64,000 nt of DNA, from positions 36,920,921 to 36,984,920 of the forward strand of contig NC_089860.1 of NCBI RefSeq assembly GCF_036373705.1. Direction: 5' to 3'. The number at the start of each line of letters is the position of its first letter. Positions within the stretch are counted from its first letter, which is position 1. This document shows positions 1 through 12,712 of the stretch, in pieces. The DNA comes from Amia ocellicauda. Lineage: Eukaryota > Chordata > Actinopteri > Amiiformes > Amiidae. A model generated the notes under the pieces. That model ran no database searches and had not been told where the DNA came from. It saw only the letters and a list, made by a program, of their open reading frames with translations. The position numbers were made by a program, and so were the translations under genes.

Positions 1-1599
1 GATCAGCTGGTCACTGGTCCTGTGATCAACATTGAAAACGTGCAGGCTGGCATTTAGGAGGGATTTGTTTTTATTAACTATTAAAAACGACAAACGAGAC
101 AACAATAAATAAGAAAGATGACTATCTAGCCATACACATATGTTGTCAGTCTTCAATCATCTCTGCTTTATTAAAGTATAAAGGTGCTTGCATAGCCTGA
201 TTGAAATGATAGTCTTTCATTTAAAGGCAGCTCTCTCTCTCTGTTCAGGTGAACATGGAGGTTTATCTGCCAATTTAATAACCATACAGCAGGTTTAGCC
301 AATAACGTTTGCATTGAATGAAAAACTAACAACCTCAATAAGATCATTTGAATGGGCTTCAGTGAAAATCTAAACCAAATTTGGAAAAAAAAGGCTTTGA
401 CAGAAATCATTAAAAAGATGGAGAGAGTTCAGGTGAAATTTTAACACTGTAACGCCCCCTGCAGGTGGATGTTGTAAATACAAAGCATAAACACAAGTAG
501 GAATAATATTTATGCTATTAATTAAAACATGTATAATCGCATATTTAAATGTTACTGAATAAACTGCAAAATAAATTAAAATCAAGTGTTTAAACAAAAT
601 GAAAGACAGACCCATTAAAACACTCGGCCACAGCTGGTCTGGTTTATGGCCTCTGATTCCACCCAGCAAACACAACACGCATTTGTCCAGTTGTGCCTCT
701 CAAGTTCACTGCTCACACTGCTGTGTTTGTGTGTTCTGCTTTTCCTATTTGTTTTTTAACTCCCCTCTTTGGACACGGATGACATTCCTGACACGGAAAG
801 CAACTAAACAAAACGTCATTTTGTTCCCTGCATTGTGTGATTAAATGTATATTTTGTAGGGATTTTGAAAACAATATGTAAGTTTGGAAAAGCATCTGCT
901 AAATGACTCCAAATAATAATAACTACAGTAATAATCACCACCATCATCAAAGACTTCCCATATAACATCAGTTAACTGTGTTGGAGGTTTCTGCCCATCT
1001 TGTTTTAATCAATTCTGAAGTATGACACGTCTGGTGACCTTATGGACACGGCTGTAAAGTCTGTAGCTGCTTTTTTGCTTTTTGTGGTTTTCTCTTTTAT
1101 TATTTGCTGCTGTCTGAGATCAAATCATCACTCATCATGCAGCTGAGGCAGATTTCATATTCGTACTGTAAACTGAAATCTCAGAAGACGATCCTTGCTG
1201 GCCATATTTCACAGTCAAATGCCTCATAGCTTTTATATTTTTACAAATTAAAAAATGCAAATAGGGAAAACTATTTTGCATATTTGATCCAAAGAGAATC
1301 TGTTGGAGGTGGTGCTGCCAACCATCTGAACACAGTCACACACTGAGAAATGTTGCATTGAGTCTCCTGAGAAAGCATCGCTTCGAGAACGCAACCGCAC
1401 ACGGCAGTTGTTGTGTTGTTGTAGATAATAACATTAAAAAAACATTACAATGTTATGTATGCCAATTAAACCATATACAGTAAACCCTCTGGCTTAACTT
1501 TTGTGCATTTCAAAGGCATGTAGACTATTATATCTATTCATTACATGTGCAGTGAAAATACAGAACTAGAGAACGTGTCAGATGCCTCTATGTATTAAA
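1..1599. other. Gene-free flank, no recognisable gene
   Basis: AT-rich single-copy-looking sequence. Open frames are short and resemble no family I know. The only recognisable item is a short SINE/LINE tail near 880. No exon of an upstream neighbour (EPHA10 is the human neighbour of MANEAL) could be seen. Confidence 0.6.
879..919 (+). repeat. Short fish SINE/L2-type 3' tail fragment
   Basis: The string AAGCATCTGCTAAATGAC followed by an AATAATAATAA run matches the 3' tail shared by many fish SINEs and L2-type LINEs. A fuller version of the same tail is seen at 15540-15572. Only the tail is present. Confidence 0.5.
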
Positions 1600-3225
1600 T
1601 ATCTGCCGAGATACTTGAGTATTTCACAGAGGTTTTTACAAAAGAAAAGACAGATCACATGCCACAGGTTGACAATCAGTCCAGTCAAACCCTAAGAGAG
1701 ATCAGGATAAATGAGGAGGAGGTACTAAAGGGACTAGCAGAATTAAAAACAAACAAATCACCTGGGCCAGATGGGATATTTACAACAGTACTTAAAGAAA
1801 TGAAGGAAATTATTTATAGGCCAGTAAGTCAATTATTCCAAATGACACTTAGAACAGGGGATGTGCCAACTGACTGGAAGACAGCAAATGTCATACCAAT
1901 CCACAAGAAAGAGGACAAAACTGAGCCAGGAAATTACAGACCAATCAGTCACACCTGCATCACCTGTAAAATGTTGGACAAAATGATTAGACAGAAAATA
2001 GAGGAGCATCTCAATGAAACCATATTCTTGGAGATAGTCAACATGGGTTCAGACGAGGTAGATCATGTCTTACTAATTTATTGGAGTTTGTTGAACATGC
2101 GACTGCGGCTGTAGATCATTTGAAAGCATATGATATGATATACTTAGATTTCCAAAAAGCTTTTGATAAGGTTCCACACCAAAGACTGATCCTCAGATTG
2201 GAAGCTGTAGGCATTCAGGGTAATGTAAGTAGATGGATTATGAACTGGTTGATGTTTAGGAAACAGAGGGTGTCGATTAGAGGAGTCGCTTCTAACTGGA
2301 GTGAGGTTGTTAGTGGAGATACACAGGGATCAGTATTAGGGCCTGTGGTTTTTCTAATCTATATTAATGATCTGGACTCTGGGATAGTTAGCAAACTTGT
2401 CACATTTGCAGATGATACTAAAATAGGTGGCTCAGCAGATACAGTCTCGGCAGCACAGGCTATTCAAAGGGACTTAGATAATATTCAGTTGTGGGCCGAC
2501 ACCTGGCAGATGAAATTCAATGTGGACAAGATAATACATGCAGGTAACAAAAATGTCCCTATAATTACACTATGGGAGGAACAGAACTAGTCCATCCAAA
2601 CAATGTGGGGAAGCAATAAAAAGACAAACACAATGCTAGGGTATATTGTCAAAAGTGCAGAATTGAGAACAAGGGCAGTGATGTTCAGACTGTACAATGC
2701 ACTAGTTAGAGCTCATCTGGATACTGTGGACAGTTCTGGGCTCCACACTTCAAGAAAGATATCGCTGCTCTAGAGGCAGTTCAGAGGAGAGCAACCAGAC
2801 TTATTCCAGGTCTGAAGGGAATGTCCTACTGAGAGACTGAGGAACTGAACCTTTTCACCCTGGAACAGAGGAGACTACGTGGGGACTTGATCCAAGTCTT
2901 CAAAATCATGAAAGGCATCGACCACATCAAACCAGAGGAGCTTTTCCAGATCAGCAGGGACACACGCACCCGGGGACACAAATGGAAATTGGGCTTCAAG
3001 GCATTGAAGACAGAAAACAGGAGACACTTCTTCACACAGAGAGGCGTCACAATCTGAACAAACTCCCCAGCGATGTGTCTGAAGAGACAATTTGGGAACA
3101 TTCAAAAACAGACTGGATAGGATCCTTGATCACTTAGTTATTAATGGACACCAAACGAGCGCGATGGGGCGAATGGGCTCCTCTTGATTGGACACTTTCT
3201 TATGTTCTCATGTTCTTATGATACT
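1600..3225 (+). mobile_element. Degenerate non-LTR retrotransposon (CR1/jockey-type LINE), RT and 3' end
   Basis: This is a broken copy of a LINE that encodes a reverse transcriptase. Frame one (1659-2111) carries the SPGPDG and NYRPIS blocks of jockey/CR1-type RTs. A second frame (2081-2587) carries YLDFQKAFDKVPH, QGSVLGP and the catalytic FADD box at 2405-2416. The two frames differ, so there is a frameshift near 2050-2110 where the conserved block between them is lost. Beyond 2590 the reading is further broken, but the C-terminal segment (LFTLEQRRLRGDLIQVFKI, TRTRGHKWKLG) is readable to about 3050. The 3' end at 3185-3222 finishes in ATGTTCTCATGTTCTTATG, a short-repeat tail typical of CR1-like LINEs. 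The 5' start is approximate. Three other fragments of the same family lie in this window (12.4, 18.2 and 56.4 kb). It cannot encode an active enzyme. Confidence 0.85.
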
Positions 3226-3229
3226 TACA

Positions 3230-3940
3230 GTGGTGGGTCTGCTTCTGTTGATACTTGTGCTTTAAGGAATCAGAGGCAAATGAGAGGAGAAGAGAACAGT
3301 AGACAGATTTGGATACGTTTCAGAAGGAAATCAATGAAACAAGGTTTCCCTGAACACTGATAACTTTTGCTCCTCTCCTTGTCTAGGTCAAACAGCTGGT
3401 GGGGTTCTCCTCACTTCTACGGATTAAAATAAGACACACAATGTATGTTATAAATACAATATGGCCACATTATTATTATTCACAAAGACACATAACCAAA
3501 ACATGCAGTTGCCTGAGGTGGTGGCTTGCCTGACCAGCCCTTTGTACAATTAACTCTTTATCGTCTTCATTTCAGCATCTACCAGTCCAATATTAAATCT
3601 GTTTTTAATAATCTTAACGTGTAACGCAAAGTCAGGTCATGCTGTTTGGACCAGGGCCGGGCTGCAGGGGATTTGGACCAGAGAGATGTGCGGCCGGCGC
3701 CAAGCTGTGCTTGCCCATGCCAAGGCAGGGGCCTCAAACCTTATTTACAACCTGCCAGCTCATTGAAATACAGGCACAGACAAAAGACAGCCTGACATGA
3801 ATGGAAATACCTGCCCTGGATCCACAGTGCGGATCATATATATAGCAGACATTTGGCACTTCAGCCTAGATCCATAACTGAGTACAGCTCATTGTAGACC
3901 CCTACTGTGGATATTAGATTTGATACATGAGCCCTCCAAC
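3230..3940. other. Intergenic, nothing recognised
   Basis: Sequence between the LINE and the CA-rich repeat. No coding frame, RNA gene or repeat family could be supported by eye. Confidence 0.5.
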
Positions 3941-3943
3941 ACA

Positions 3944-3981
<38 letters not shown>

Positions 3982-4292
3982 AGACACACTCAGACACACA
4001 CACACACACACACACACTCAGACACACAGACACGCATACATACACACACGCACACTCAGACACACACGCACACACGCACACTCAGACACGCACACACACA
4101 CACACTCAGACACACTCAGACACACACACAAACACACACTCAGACACACACACACCACACACACACACAGACACGCACACACACTCAGACACACTCAGAC
4201 ACGCACACACACACAGACACACACACACCACACACACACACACTCAGACACACACACACACACACAGACACGCACACACACACACACACACA
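3941..4292 (+). repeat. Compound CA microsatellite with CTCAGACA interruptions
   Basis: About 350 bases of (CA)n broken at fairly regular spacing by CTCAGACA, GACACG and CACACCAC units, giving a higher-order pattern. Open frames here translate to Thr-His repeats in several frames and are not genes. Confidence 0.95.
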
Positions 4293-6735
4293 GTTATTGA
4301 ATTTGAACAGTGATTTGAAAGTGTATCTGTGCAGTTTGTGTGTGTGTGTTTATTCAGTGTTGATCTGTAACTTTTCGCTGAAGCACAGTTGCTGTTCTGT
4401 ATGCAGGGGAGACCGTCTGCCTTTTATCACCCCAGAGTTAAAGATGACTTCTCTCCACTCCACTCCGCTCCTGTTTCCACGGCCCCCTCCCTCGAGCTGC
4501 CCGAGCGCGGGAGAGAGGCGGTTCCGGGGCTGGCAGGGATTTTCAAACCTCTAGCTTGTTTTTCTACTCAACCTCCTGTGTACTTGGAGACATGCTGGCT
4601 ACTGCTGGCTAGAATAAATACTGTGAGTTAGAATATGCCTAGTAGTTATACAATAATAACTAATTATTATATAGACTATGGGTCGAGTTTGTTCAGGATA
4701 ATACAGCCTACAAGGAGCAACACAGACCACATATGATATATAATATATGCTGACACTGTGTGGGGGGGTTGACAGTCTGGGAACAAGGGGGAACGTCAAG
4801 TCCTTAGAAAGGCTGAAACAATGTACACAAAGTACAACAACATCATCAGCTCGTCCTGGTTGAGGGCACTGACTACTTTTCTTTGGTTTTCCTGGTCTGT
4901 GTTTGGGCCACTGCCCAGTTTCCCCAAGAAAGTCCAGGGTTGGTAATCAAGGCTGGTGCTCAAACAAACGGGGGGTCGGTATCCGGGCACATCCTTTTCT
5001 CTGTGTCTGTGTTGCACTGACGCACTACTTCCCCCCCCAGGCAGCGCACAGAGAATCACCCGGGGGGGTTTCCTTATAAAGCTGGGCTGGACCTCAGGTG
5101 TGTCCCCGGGTTCCTGGCCGACCAGTGACCCACAGGTATTTATCCATGTGCAGAGAATGGCGGGAGGCATTCTTCAACAGATAGCGCCTGTTTTGTCAAT
5201 ATAGATATATTCCTTTTTTGTTGCCATCTGTAATCTTTATGCATCAATCCTCTGCCCATGGAGCACGCCCCTCTTCAGTACATATCACACACAAACATGT
5301 GAGGAGCTGCATCTCCGTGCCCCCCTCCCCCGCGTGACCTTGTGCAAAGCGCGGCACCAATCAGCAGGAGACAAAGGCACTTAGCCGACCACTCTGCGGT
5401 TAATGGGGTTTGAATGGCTATTTAACCTGGGGCCGTACTGCTGAATAGACAGCCTGTTGAGCTGTGTTGCATAAGAGCAGATTAGGCCTGTTGTGTTGGG
5501 GGGTTAAATTAACACTAGGGCCCATTTTGGATTCAGGCATTCAGTTCAGATCAGAGAAGACTGATGGAGCTCAAATACTAATGAAACATCACAGCTCCTA
5601 CCCGCATCACCTTTGCTCTTGGACTTTCAACTACTGTAATCTTACTGATGTATGTATACACAGTACAGATATACACACATGCAATATATTGATTGTTTTA
5701 TACATCTTTGGTTTATGCTGAAAATTGGTGGTGGAGAAGAGATTCAAAATGAACACACAACATTGTCTCAATCTGTTCACAGTTACAGGCACGATCTCTG
5801 CCGTGTTTTTTCCAAGGGTCTCAGAGCTGCATGATGTCTTGCCATGGCTAAAACAAGCCCAAGCCGTGCTGCTGGTTGTGGTTGTGTTTCATTGTTTCTG
5901 CCATCGATGGTAGCAATCAGGATTCGAATCAAGCACATTAGGAGTCAAACCAAAAGGGTTGCTTATTAATCATAGTGTCTCTGTGTGTCCTACCCTGTAC
6001 TGTCAAACGGCACATACACGTCCGGGGGTGTTCACAGGCCAACATTATCCACCCATACATTGTTGTCATGCATGTCAGGTCCTTCTGTCCTCTTTCAGTA
6101 AAATCTCACAAAAAACATATAACAGCTCGTTAAACTAACTGACCTGTCACTAACAGCTTTATCAGGAAGGACATCTGCATGTTACTTTGAAACTGCTAAT
6201 TCACACCGACTCTCAGACTGGATTTAACTCTTAAACTGTCACATTAGCGCATTTTAGTGAGTCAGTTGTTACCCATCTGTAACAAAGTGCTGTTTTACTG
6301 GTGAATCAACCCTGCGGATATGGCCAAGTGAAGCCAAACAAAGCTTTATAGTGTCTGATATACTCTATTCCTCAGGGTAATCAGTCTGTAACAGGCATTC
6401 ACTTATCGGCACACATACATTATATCGGGCTGCAGATAAAATCTCATGACTCAAGGCTGTGCTGTAAACACCATCATATATTTTAATTAGCTGTTAGGCA
6501 GTTAGCTACCAAAAACAATGAAAGGTAATCTCTCACAAACCACCTGATTTAGAATATCCTTGTGCTCATAGGTAGACAACACAGACTTCAGGGAACAGTT
6601 GTTTCTTTCCTTTACAGAAGACTTCAATAATAAATCATTCCCACATTTGACAGTCAATGTTGCGGTTATTATTTTTGTAATCCCTATAATACCTCGACAC
6701 TGCAAACTGCCTTTCCTGTTTTAAACCTCTCCTTA
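4293..6735. other. Intergenic, nothing recognised
   Basis: About 2.4 kb with only short open frames and no family resemblance. Contains scattered T/A runs and a short GC-rich patch near 4470-4530. Confidence 0.5.
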
Positions 6736-7215
6736 CAGGTGTACCCCAAGGCTCCATCCTGGGCCCCCTCCTGTTCTCTCTACACTCGCTCCCTGGCCCC
6801 CTCATCACCTCCCATGGTTTCTTCTATGATGTCTATGCAGATGAAGGCCAGATCTTCCTGTCTTTTCCATCTTCTGACCCTCGCATTCCTTCTCGCATCT
6901 CTTCCTGCTTGTCTGCTATTTCCTCCAGGATGCACTCGCACCACCTCAAGCTCAACCTCTCCAAATCTGACCTCCTCTTTCGCTCCTCCTCCTCACAGTC
7001 AAGTCCCCCTGCACACATCTCCACACTGACACACACCTTCCTGAGTAACATATGGTGGATCTCAGCTGCCTGCCCAGTCCCTGGTCCTCTCCCGCCTGGA
7101 CTACAGCACCTCCCTCCTGGCCGGCCTGCAACTTTGGTACTGAATTGTATTTCTGCACATTTGTAACGCTTGTAAGCTGCAAGTCGCCCTGCCAAGAAAT
7201 AAATAATAATAATAA
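6736..7215 (+). mobile_element. L2-type LINE fragment (RT palm remnant and 3' tail)
   Basis: At 6738 the sequence encodes GVPQGSILGPLLFSLYT, the RT segment typical of L2-type LINEs. After this the reading slips between frames (HHLKLNLSKSDLLF can be read at about 6940-6980). The fragment ends in a tail (AAGTCGCCCTGCCAAG then AATAATAATAATG) related to the L2 3' tail. The YADD-containing part is damaged and much of the ORF is missing, so this is a dead, truncated copy. Confidence 0.75.
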
Positions 7216-9770
7216 TGAAAACTTAATCTGTGTCAGGTATTCCTGCTTAATGGATTTTTTATGCCTGGCCTGCGTGATTATTCATCTTAAGAAGGAAACT
7301 AATCTAGTAATTACAGTGTGTTCCAGATAAATAAGATGCATATTGTATTGCAGCTCTCTCTCTTTTCAATCAACAACCATTTCAAATTTTTGCTCACTAG
7401 ACATGTCAACTCTTTCTCAGATAAAATATTTCACATAACTAGATATATGCAAGCATCCCCTTCCAGTCCGATTCACCGCTGAGAAGTGACCCAAGACATC
7501 ACTCCACTTTAATTTTATTGGATTTATTTATTAATTTGAACTATAAACCCAAAAGCACAGGATGATGGAGAGAAAGGGAATAAAGAAGGATGAAATAAGT
7601 GTGTGTGTGGGGAGAGGAGAATCTTCAATGTTATCAAAATATCCAGGAATAAACAATCTGATACCGAAATAACTTTAAACCTGATGAAACCTCTCCTATT
7701 AAAGAAAATTCAGATGCAATCCTATACGGCAAGATGTTCATTGAGCACATGAACCTGACTCCCCACATGCCTCTGGGTGTCAGAAATCCCCTCGATTCCT
7801 CATGGACAAATCCGTTGTTAGCAGAGGAAGGGATGCCACAGGAGCAGTAAAGACTGATCACTTGTGATCTAATGGGGAATGTGTCTCAAATAATAAATAA
7901 CAGCTCTGCTTCTGCAAGAGGGAGGATCTGACAAGACAGGCCGAGCCACCGGGGGCATCTGCTTCTCCAAAGCGCCCCAAACCTCTCGCATCGCTGGTGC
8001 CCATTCCAGCCGTTAGATGCTTAATGAACGATGCTTTTGACTGATTATGTTAAAAAATTGAAAGGGGAAAGCAGGTCTTCTCAGAACTGTCCCACAAGGC
8101 TTGTGAATTCCAACAAGCAAGATGGTGTCAGTTTTTTCCTGGACATTTTCACGTCTTGCTTCTTTCACCCCCCCACACACTCAGTACAATGCACAGGGAT
8201 TTTATTTTGCTGCTCTTCAGCGTGACCTTTTGTTTCTGAAAAACAGCGCTCAGACTGATCCACTATTAACCTGTGTGAAGCGAATGCCGAGTCTGTCTGG
8301 GTAGCAACAGAGCGGGAGGAACCTGGTACCGGCCGCATCCAGGAGCCATTCCTGAACACACGGATCAAAGAGCAACGGTCTGATTTGAGGTATTGTGAGC
8401 AAATCTTCTCATCTGCCCTCCAACGACACAGTTTTAATATAGAACAGAACAAAACCAATCGAATAGCCATCTATCTAGGCAGACTTACAGGAGACTACTT
8501 CACTTTCAAATGTAAATGCACAATACCTTTAAGGTTGGCATGTGTTCCACTTAATTAAATATACACTCAGAAAAAACTGCAGGAGCCATTTCCTGAAAAA
8601 CCTCTAATACCATCTGCAAGAAAGCACGCCTCATCCTTTTCTTCATTCATTAAAGGCATGCATATCAATACAGCAGCCTCCAGGCTGATCTGATTACATT
8701 TTGACTTAGGATAGAACAACAAAACAGAAAACAGGTTGGGAACGACGCTTTATGATTGCTTCGTGATGCTGTGATTTGTTTATAATATGAAATGACTCTG
8801 GAGGAAAGCACTGACAAAATATAAAGACAGACTTGACAGGATAGACTAAGACAGAGTATGTGTGTGTTTGTCAGTTATTGCTTTGGTACCTGCAGGATGT
8901 CTGCTGCTGACTAAGGCTTTTCAGACGAGCTCAATTACACAAGAAAGGAAAGGATTCCTGATATAGAACAGACAGTGTGAGAAATTGCTGTTGCGTTTCT
9001 TTTCCATGACAAGTTTCAAATGTATGATTTTGTATTCTGGGGAAAAAATACCGGTTTCCAAATGAAACGTTTGATACAGCGAAACCCGACACCTGTGAAG
9101 TCGGGCAGAATATTTCTATCTTGTCCTTCATCGCAGGCCATTTCAATCTGATGTGATCGGATGCAGCAACGATAGTGGAAATGATAGAAAATGGTCTTGA
9201 ACAGAAGTGCTTTAGTTAAGAATCAATTCTGAAGCTGTGTCGAACAAAAGCTATTTTATTTTTCAGCAAAGAACTTTTGGATTGATGTGGTGTGTGAAGG
9301 AAAGAGGCAAACAAAGTCTTTAATTTCCACTTTGGAAACCGGCACAGTGTGAAAACAGAAGAGGGAGCTCAATTTCTCTGCATAGGCCCTGGAAGACTCA
9401 ATTTTTAAACACACACACACACACACACACACCAAGCTGCTATTTTCCTTTTTCTCCCTTAAATTTCCTTCATTAAAAAAATGTATCTGTCAAAAACCCA
9501 GCCCACACAAGGGGATGAAACCACAGGGAGTCTAATATAATTCAAATTATTTGTTGTTGCTGAGAACAACCTCGCTGGCTCACAGCACAGACTAACAAAC
9601 GAGTGGAGCTGAATTATTCAAGATTAGCAGTGAGCAGAAGTCACAAAGAACTGCACTCTGTTGCACTGATATTGCTTCCCCAAGATAATATTCTCCATTA
9701 CCATAAAACAGCCGCTAACTGCCAGCTTGTCTGCGTAAACTGCATACAAATGTTGCTTTATATATATATA
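7216..9770. other. Intergenic, nothing recognised
   Basis: About 2.5 kb without a supportable gene. It contains a small CA microsatellite at 9410-9433 and a TA run (9759-9770) that abuts the next transposon. Confidence 0.5.
9410..9433 (+). repeat. (CA)n microsatellite
   Basis: Uninterrupted AC dinucleotide run of about 24 bases. Confidence 0.9.
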
Positions 9771-9772
9771 TA

Positions 9773-10993
9773 CACTCACCTAAAGGATTATTAGGAACAC
9801 CATACTAATACTGTGTTTGACCCCCTTTCGCCTTCAGAACTGCCTTAATTCTACGTGGCATTGATTCAACAAGGTGCTGAAAGCATTCTTTAGAAATGTT
9901 GGCCCATATTGATAGGATAGCATCTTGCAGTTGATGGAGATTTGTGGGATGCTCATCCAGGGCACGAAGCTCCCGTTCCACCACATCCCAAAGATGCTCT
10001 ATTGGGTTGAGATCTGGTGACTGTGGGGGCCAGTTTAGTACAGTGAACTCATTGTCATGTTCAAGAAACCAATTTGAAATGATTCGACCTTTGTGACATG
10101 GTGCATTATCCTGCTGGAAGTAGCCATCAGAGGATGGGTACATGGTGGTCATAAAGGGATGGACATGGTCAGAAACAATGCTCAGCTAGGCCGTGGCATT
10201 TAAACGATGCCCAATTGGCACTAAGGGGCCTAAAGTGTGCCAAGAAAACATCCCCCACACCATTACACCACCACCACCAGCCTGCACAGTGGTAACAAGG
10301 CATGATGGATCCATGTTCTCATTATGTTTACGCCAAATTCTGACTCTACCATCTGAATGTCTCAACAGAAATCGAGACTCATCAGACCAGGCAACATTTT
10401 TCCAGTCTTCAACTGTCCAATTTTGGTGAGCTTGTGCAAATTGTAGCCTCTTTTTCCTATTTGTAGTGGAGATGAGTGGTACCCGGTGGGGTCTTCTGCT
10501 GTTGTAGCCCATCCGCCTCAAGGTTGTACGTGTTGTGGCTTCACAAATGCTTTGCTGCATACCTCGGTTGTAACGAGTGGTTATTTCAGTCAAAGTTGCT
10601 CTTCTATCAGCTTGAATCAGTCGGCCCATTCTCCTCTGACCTCTAGCATCAACAAGGCATTTTCGCCCACAGGACTGCCGCATACTGGATGTTTTTCCCT
10701 TTTCACACCATTCTTTGTAAACCCTAGAAATGGTTGTGCGTGAAAATCCCAGTAACTGAGCAGATTGTGAAATACTCAGACCGGCCCGTCTGGCACCAAC
10801 AACCATGCCACGCTCAAAATTGCTTAAATCACCTTTCTTTCCCATTCAGACATTCAGTTTGGAGTTCAGGAGATTGTCTTGACCAGGACCACACCCCTAA
10901 ATGCATTGAAGCGACTGCCATGTGATTGGTTGGTTAGATAATTGCATTAATGAGAAATTGAACAGGTGTTCCTAATAATCCTTTAGGTGAGTG
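9773..10993 (-). mobile_element. Incomer-type (DD36E) Tc1/mariner transposon, copy A
   Basis: A complete 1221-bp element bounded by TA on both sides (9771-9772 and 10994-10995). The terminal inverted repeats start CACTCACCTAAAGGATTA and end with the reverse complement, reading on to AGGAACACC. Transposase is encoded on the minus strand and fills most of the element. Copy B at 12713-13933 has exactly the same length and lies in the opposite orientation. The element sits inside a TA dinucleotide run, a natural target for TA-specific insertion. Confidence 0.93.
9805..10845 (-). pseudogene. Tc1/mariner DD36E transposase with in-frame amber stop (copy A)
   Basis: The transposase would bind the terminal repeats and cut and paste the element at TA sites. 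The 347-codon frame starts MGKKGDLSNFERG and is interrupted only by TAG at codon 220 (10186-10188). The frame continues unchanged to the C-terminus (9805). An N-terminal helix-turn-helix region (SISQSAQLLGFSRTTISRVY) is followed by the catalytic triad: D155 in AWSDESRF, D246 in QQDNAPCHKG and E283 in DLNPIEHLWD. Thirty-six residues separate D246 from E283, the spacing of the Incomer family rather than DD34E of classical Tc1. All three acidic residues survive, so apart from the amber the gene looks intact. The stop removes D246 and E283 unless it is read through. Confidence 0.9.
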
Positions 10994-10995
10994 TA

Positions 10996-12427
10996 TATAT
11001 ATATATAAATATATATATCTTAATGGAGGATTCAGTCTTAATCCACAAAGAAATGTGCCTGGTACTGACATGGGTAGGGAGGTATTGGTTATTTCAACCC
11101 TCCGAGTGCAGGTTGGACAGAGTATGTCTTTGATTTACAAGAGTTCAAAAACCACACCAAACAAATCAAAAGAAAGAGGAGACACAAGCCATTTCAGATA
11201 AAAAGAAGAAACGTGGCAAAACCTGAATTGTGAAAGGAACCTGAGATTTATCCCGACTGGAAATCTGTCAAGATCTGTATCTCCTGTGCTGGTATTATTT
11301 ATGATCTCTTGCACATCTCAGATATGTTTGTCGGATCCTGACATATTGTGTTTGGATGAATAGATACTGTCTCTGTGGAAAGTGTGATGGAGCACAGGGA
11401 CACATTTGTACTTTGCTGACCCAGCAGTCAGACTGCAGCTGGAGGTCAGGCGTCGCAGTGTAAATCCCTGATTTGCGAGGGTAAGAAACTAAACAAACCC
11501 TTGTGCTGCAACACAAGCTGAGCTGAATTACAGCTTGGCGTTATGAAACCACGCTGGAGCAACAGGTGTCAGGTTTGAACACAAACACATCTGCCCTGGT
11601 CTGCGTGAAAGACTGAGCTCTCTTATATCATTACAGATCGATTGGGCAGAGCTCTCACCAGTAATGTAAAAAAACAGGCACTTTTCTTCATTAATTAAAT
11701 AAACACATGGAAACTGGCTCAGAAGCCCTGAAGGAAAACAAGAGCTTCCACGGCATAAATATTGGATGGAGCAATTTTGTGCTTCTCTGCTGGAGCGGGC
11801 ATTACTGCTGCTTTGCACCTCTTTGCGATGCTATTTTCCAGCACTTCCTAATATCAAAAACGATATTCACCATGCATACACACTACAGTGTTTTAAAATG
11901 GCAAGAGAGATGAACATGTTAGTTCTGGGCTCATATCTGATTGCTGGAGTCATATTTCTATTTCAATATATTGTTTTGTCTTGTGGGTGTTTTTTTTGCT
12001 TTAATATCACATTCAAATAATAAAGAAAGAAAGAAATAATTTCTCTTGTGAAACACAATTGCGGGGCAGTGTTGTCTATAGTTACAAAGTTTCACCACAG
12101 GCTCAACGAATTGAAATCAGTTATTAATTATGTATGAATCAAAGTGATGGTGTGGACTTGGAAGGCAAAATAAAAAACGACAAGCCAACTTGTAATAAGT
12201 ACTTAGATACCAAATCTTCCCGAACTGTTCTGCCTGTAAATATGGTTCAGTACAATGGACAAATAACTTCTGATTGTATACACCATATCACGTGACCATT
12301 TGTGTCTATAGTGTATAATATGGTTCATATACAAATGAGCCTAATTACACAACTCACTACTCTGATGTGAGACCAAACGCTTCACCTCTGTGCAGAGTAC
12401 CCCATACCCGTTCATGGTTTAATTTAA
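10996..12427. other. Spacer between the two inverted transposons
   Basis: AT-rich sequence of about 1.4 kb with no recognisable gene. With the LINE fragment that follows, it forms the loop between the two inverted Incomer copies. Confidence 0.55.
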
Positions 12428-12553
12428 GAAACATAAGACCATAAGACAGTGTCCAATCGAGAGGAGGCCATTCGCCCAATCGTGCTTGTTTGGTGTCCAT
12501 TAATAACTCAGTGATCCAAGGATCCTATCCAGTCTGTTTCTGAATGTTCCCAA
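12428..12553 (-). mobile_element. LINE 3'-end fragment (same family as 1600-3225)
   Basis: The reverse complement matches the last roughly 125 bases of the LINE at 3100-3222. It has the same GGTGTCCATTAATAACT-type segment and ends at the ATAAGACCATAAGACA-like tail. It is 5'-truncated, as is usual for LINE insertions. Confidence 0.8.
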
Positions 12554-12712
12554 CAAAATGTATTGTCATAAGCCACTTTCTACCAAGTTAAAATCACAAC
12601 AAATTAGTCTCAGATTAGTGGGTGGGTCACAGTTTGGTCTAGGCGTAAATCCCAACACACCACAACATTTTACATCCCATGTTATGAATAGACTGTATAT
12701 ATATAGACTATA

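Noticed and set aside
3941..4292. Possible CRISPR-like array of repeats and spacers
   Set aside because: Units are simple dinucleotide runs with short interruptions in a vertebrate genome. There are no unique spacers and no cas genes.
3920..4313. Open frames encoding long Thr-His repeats
   Set aside because: They are translations of the CA microsatellite in several frames, with no protein signal.
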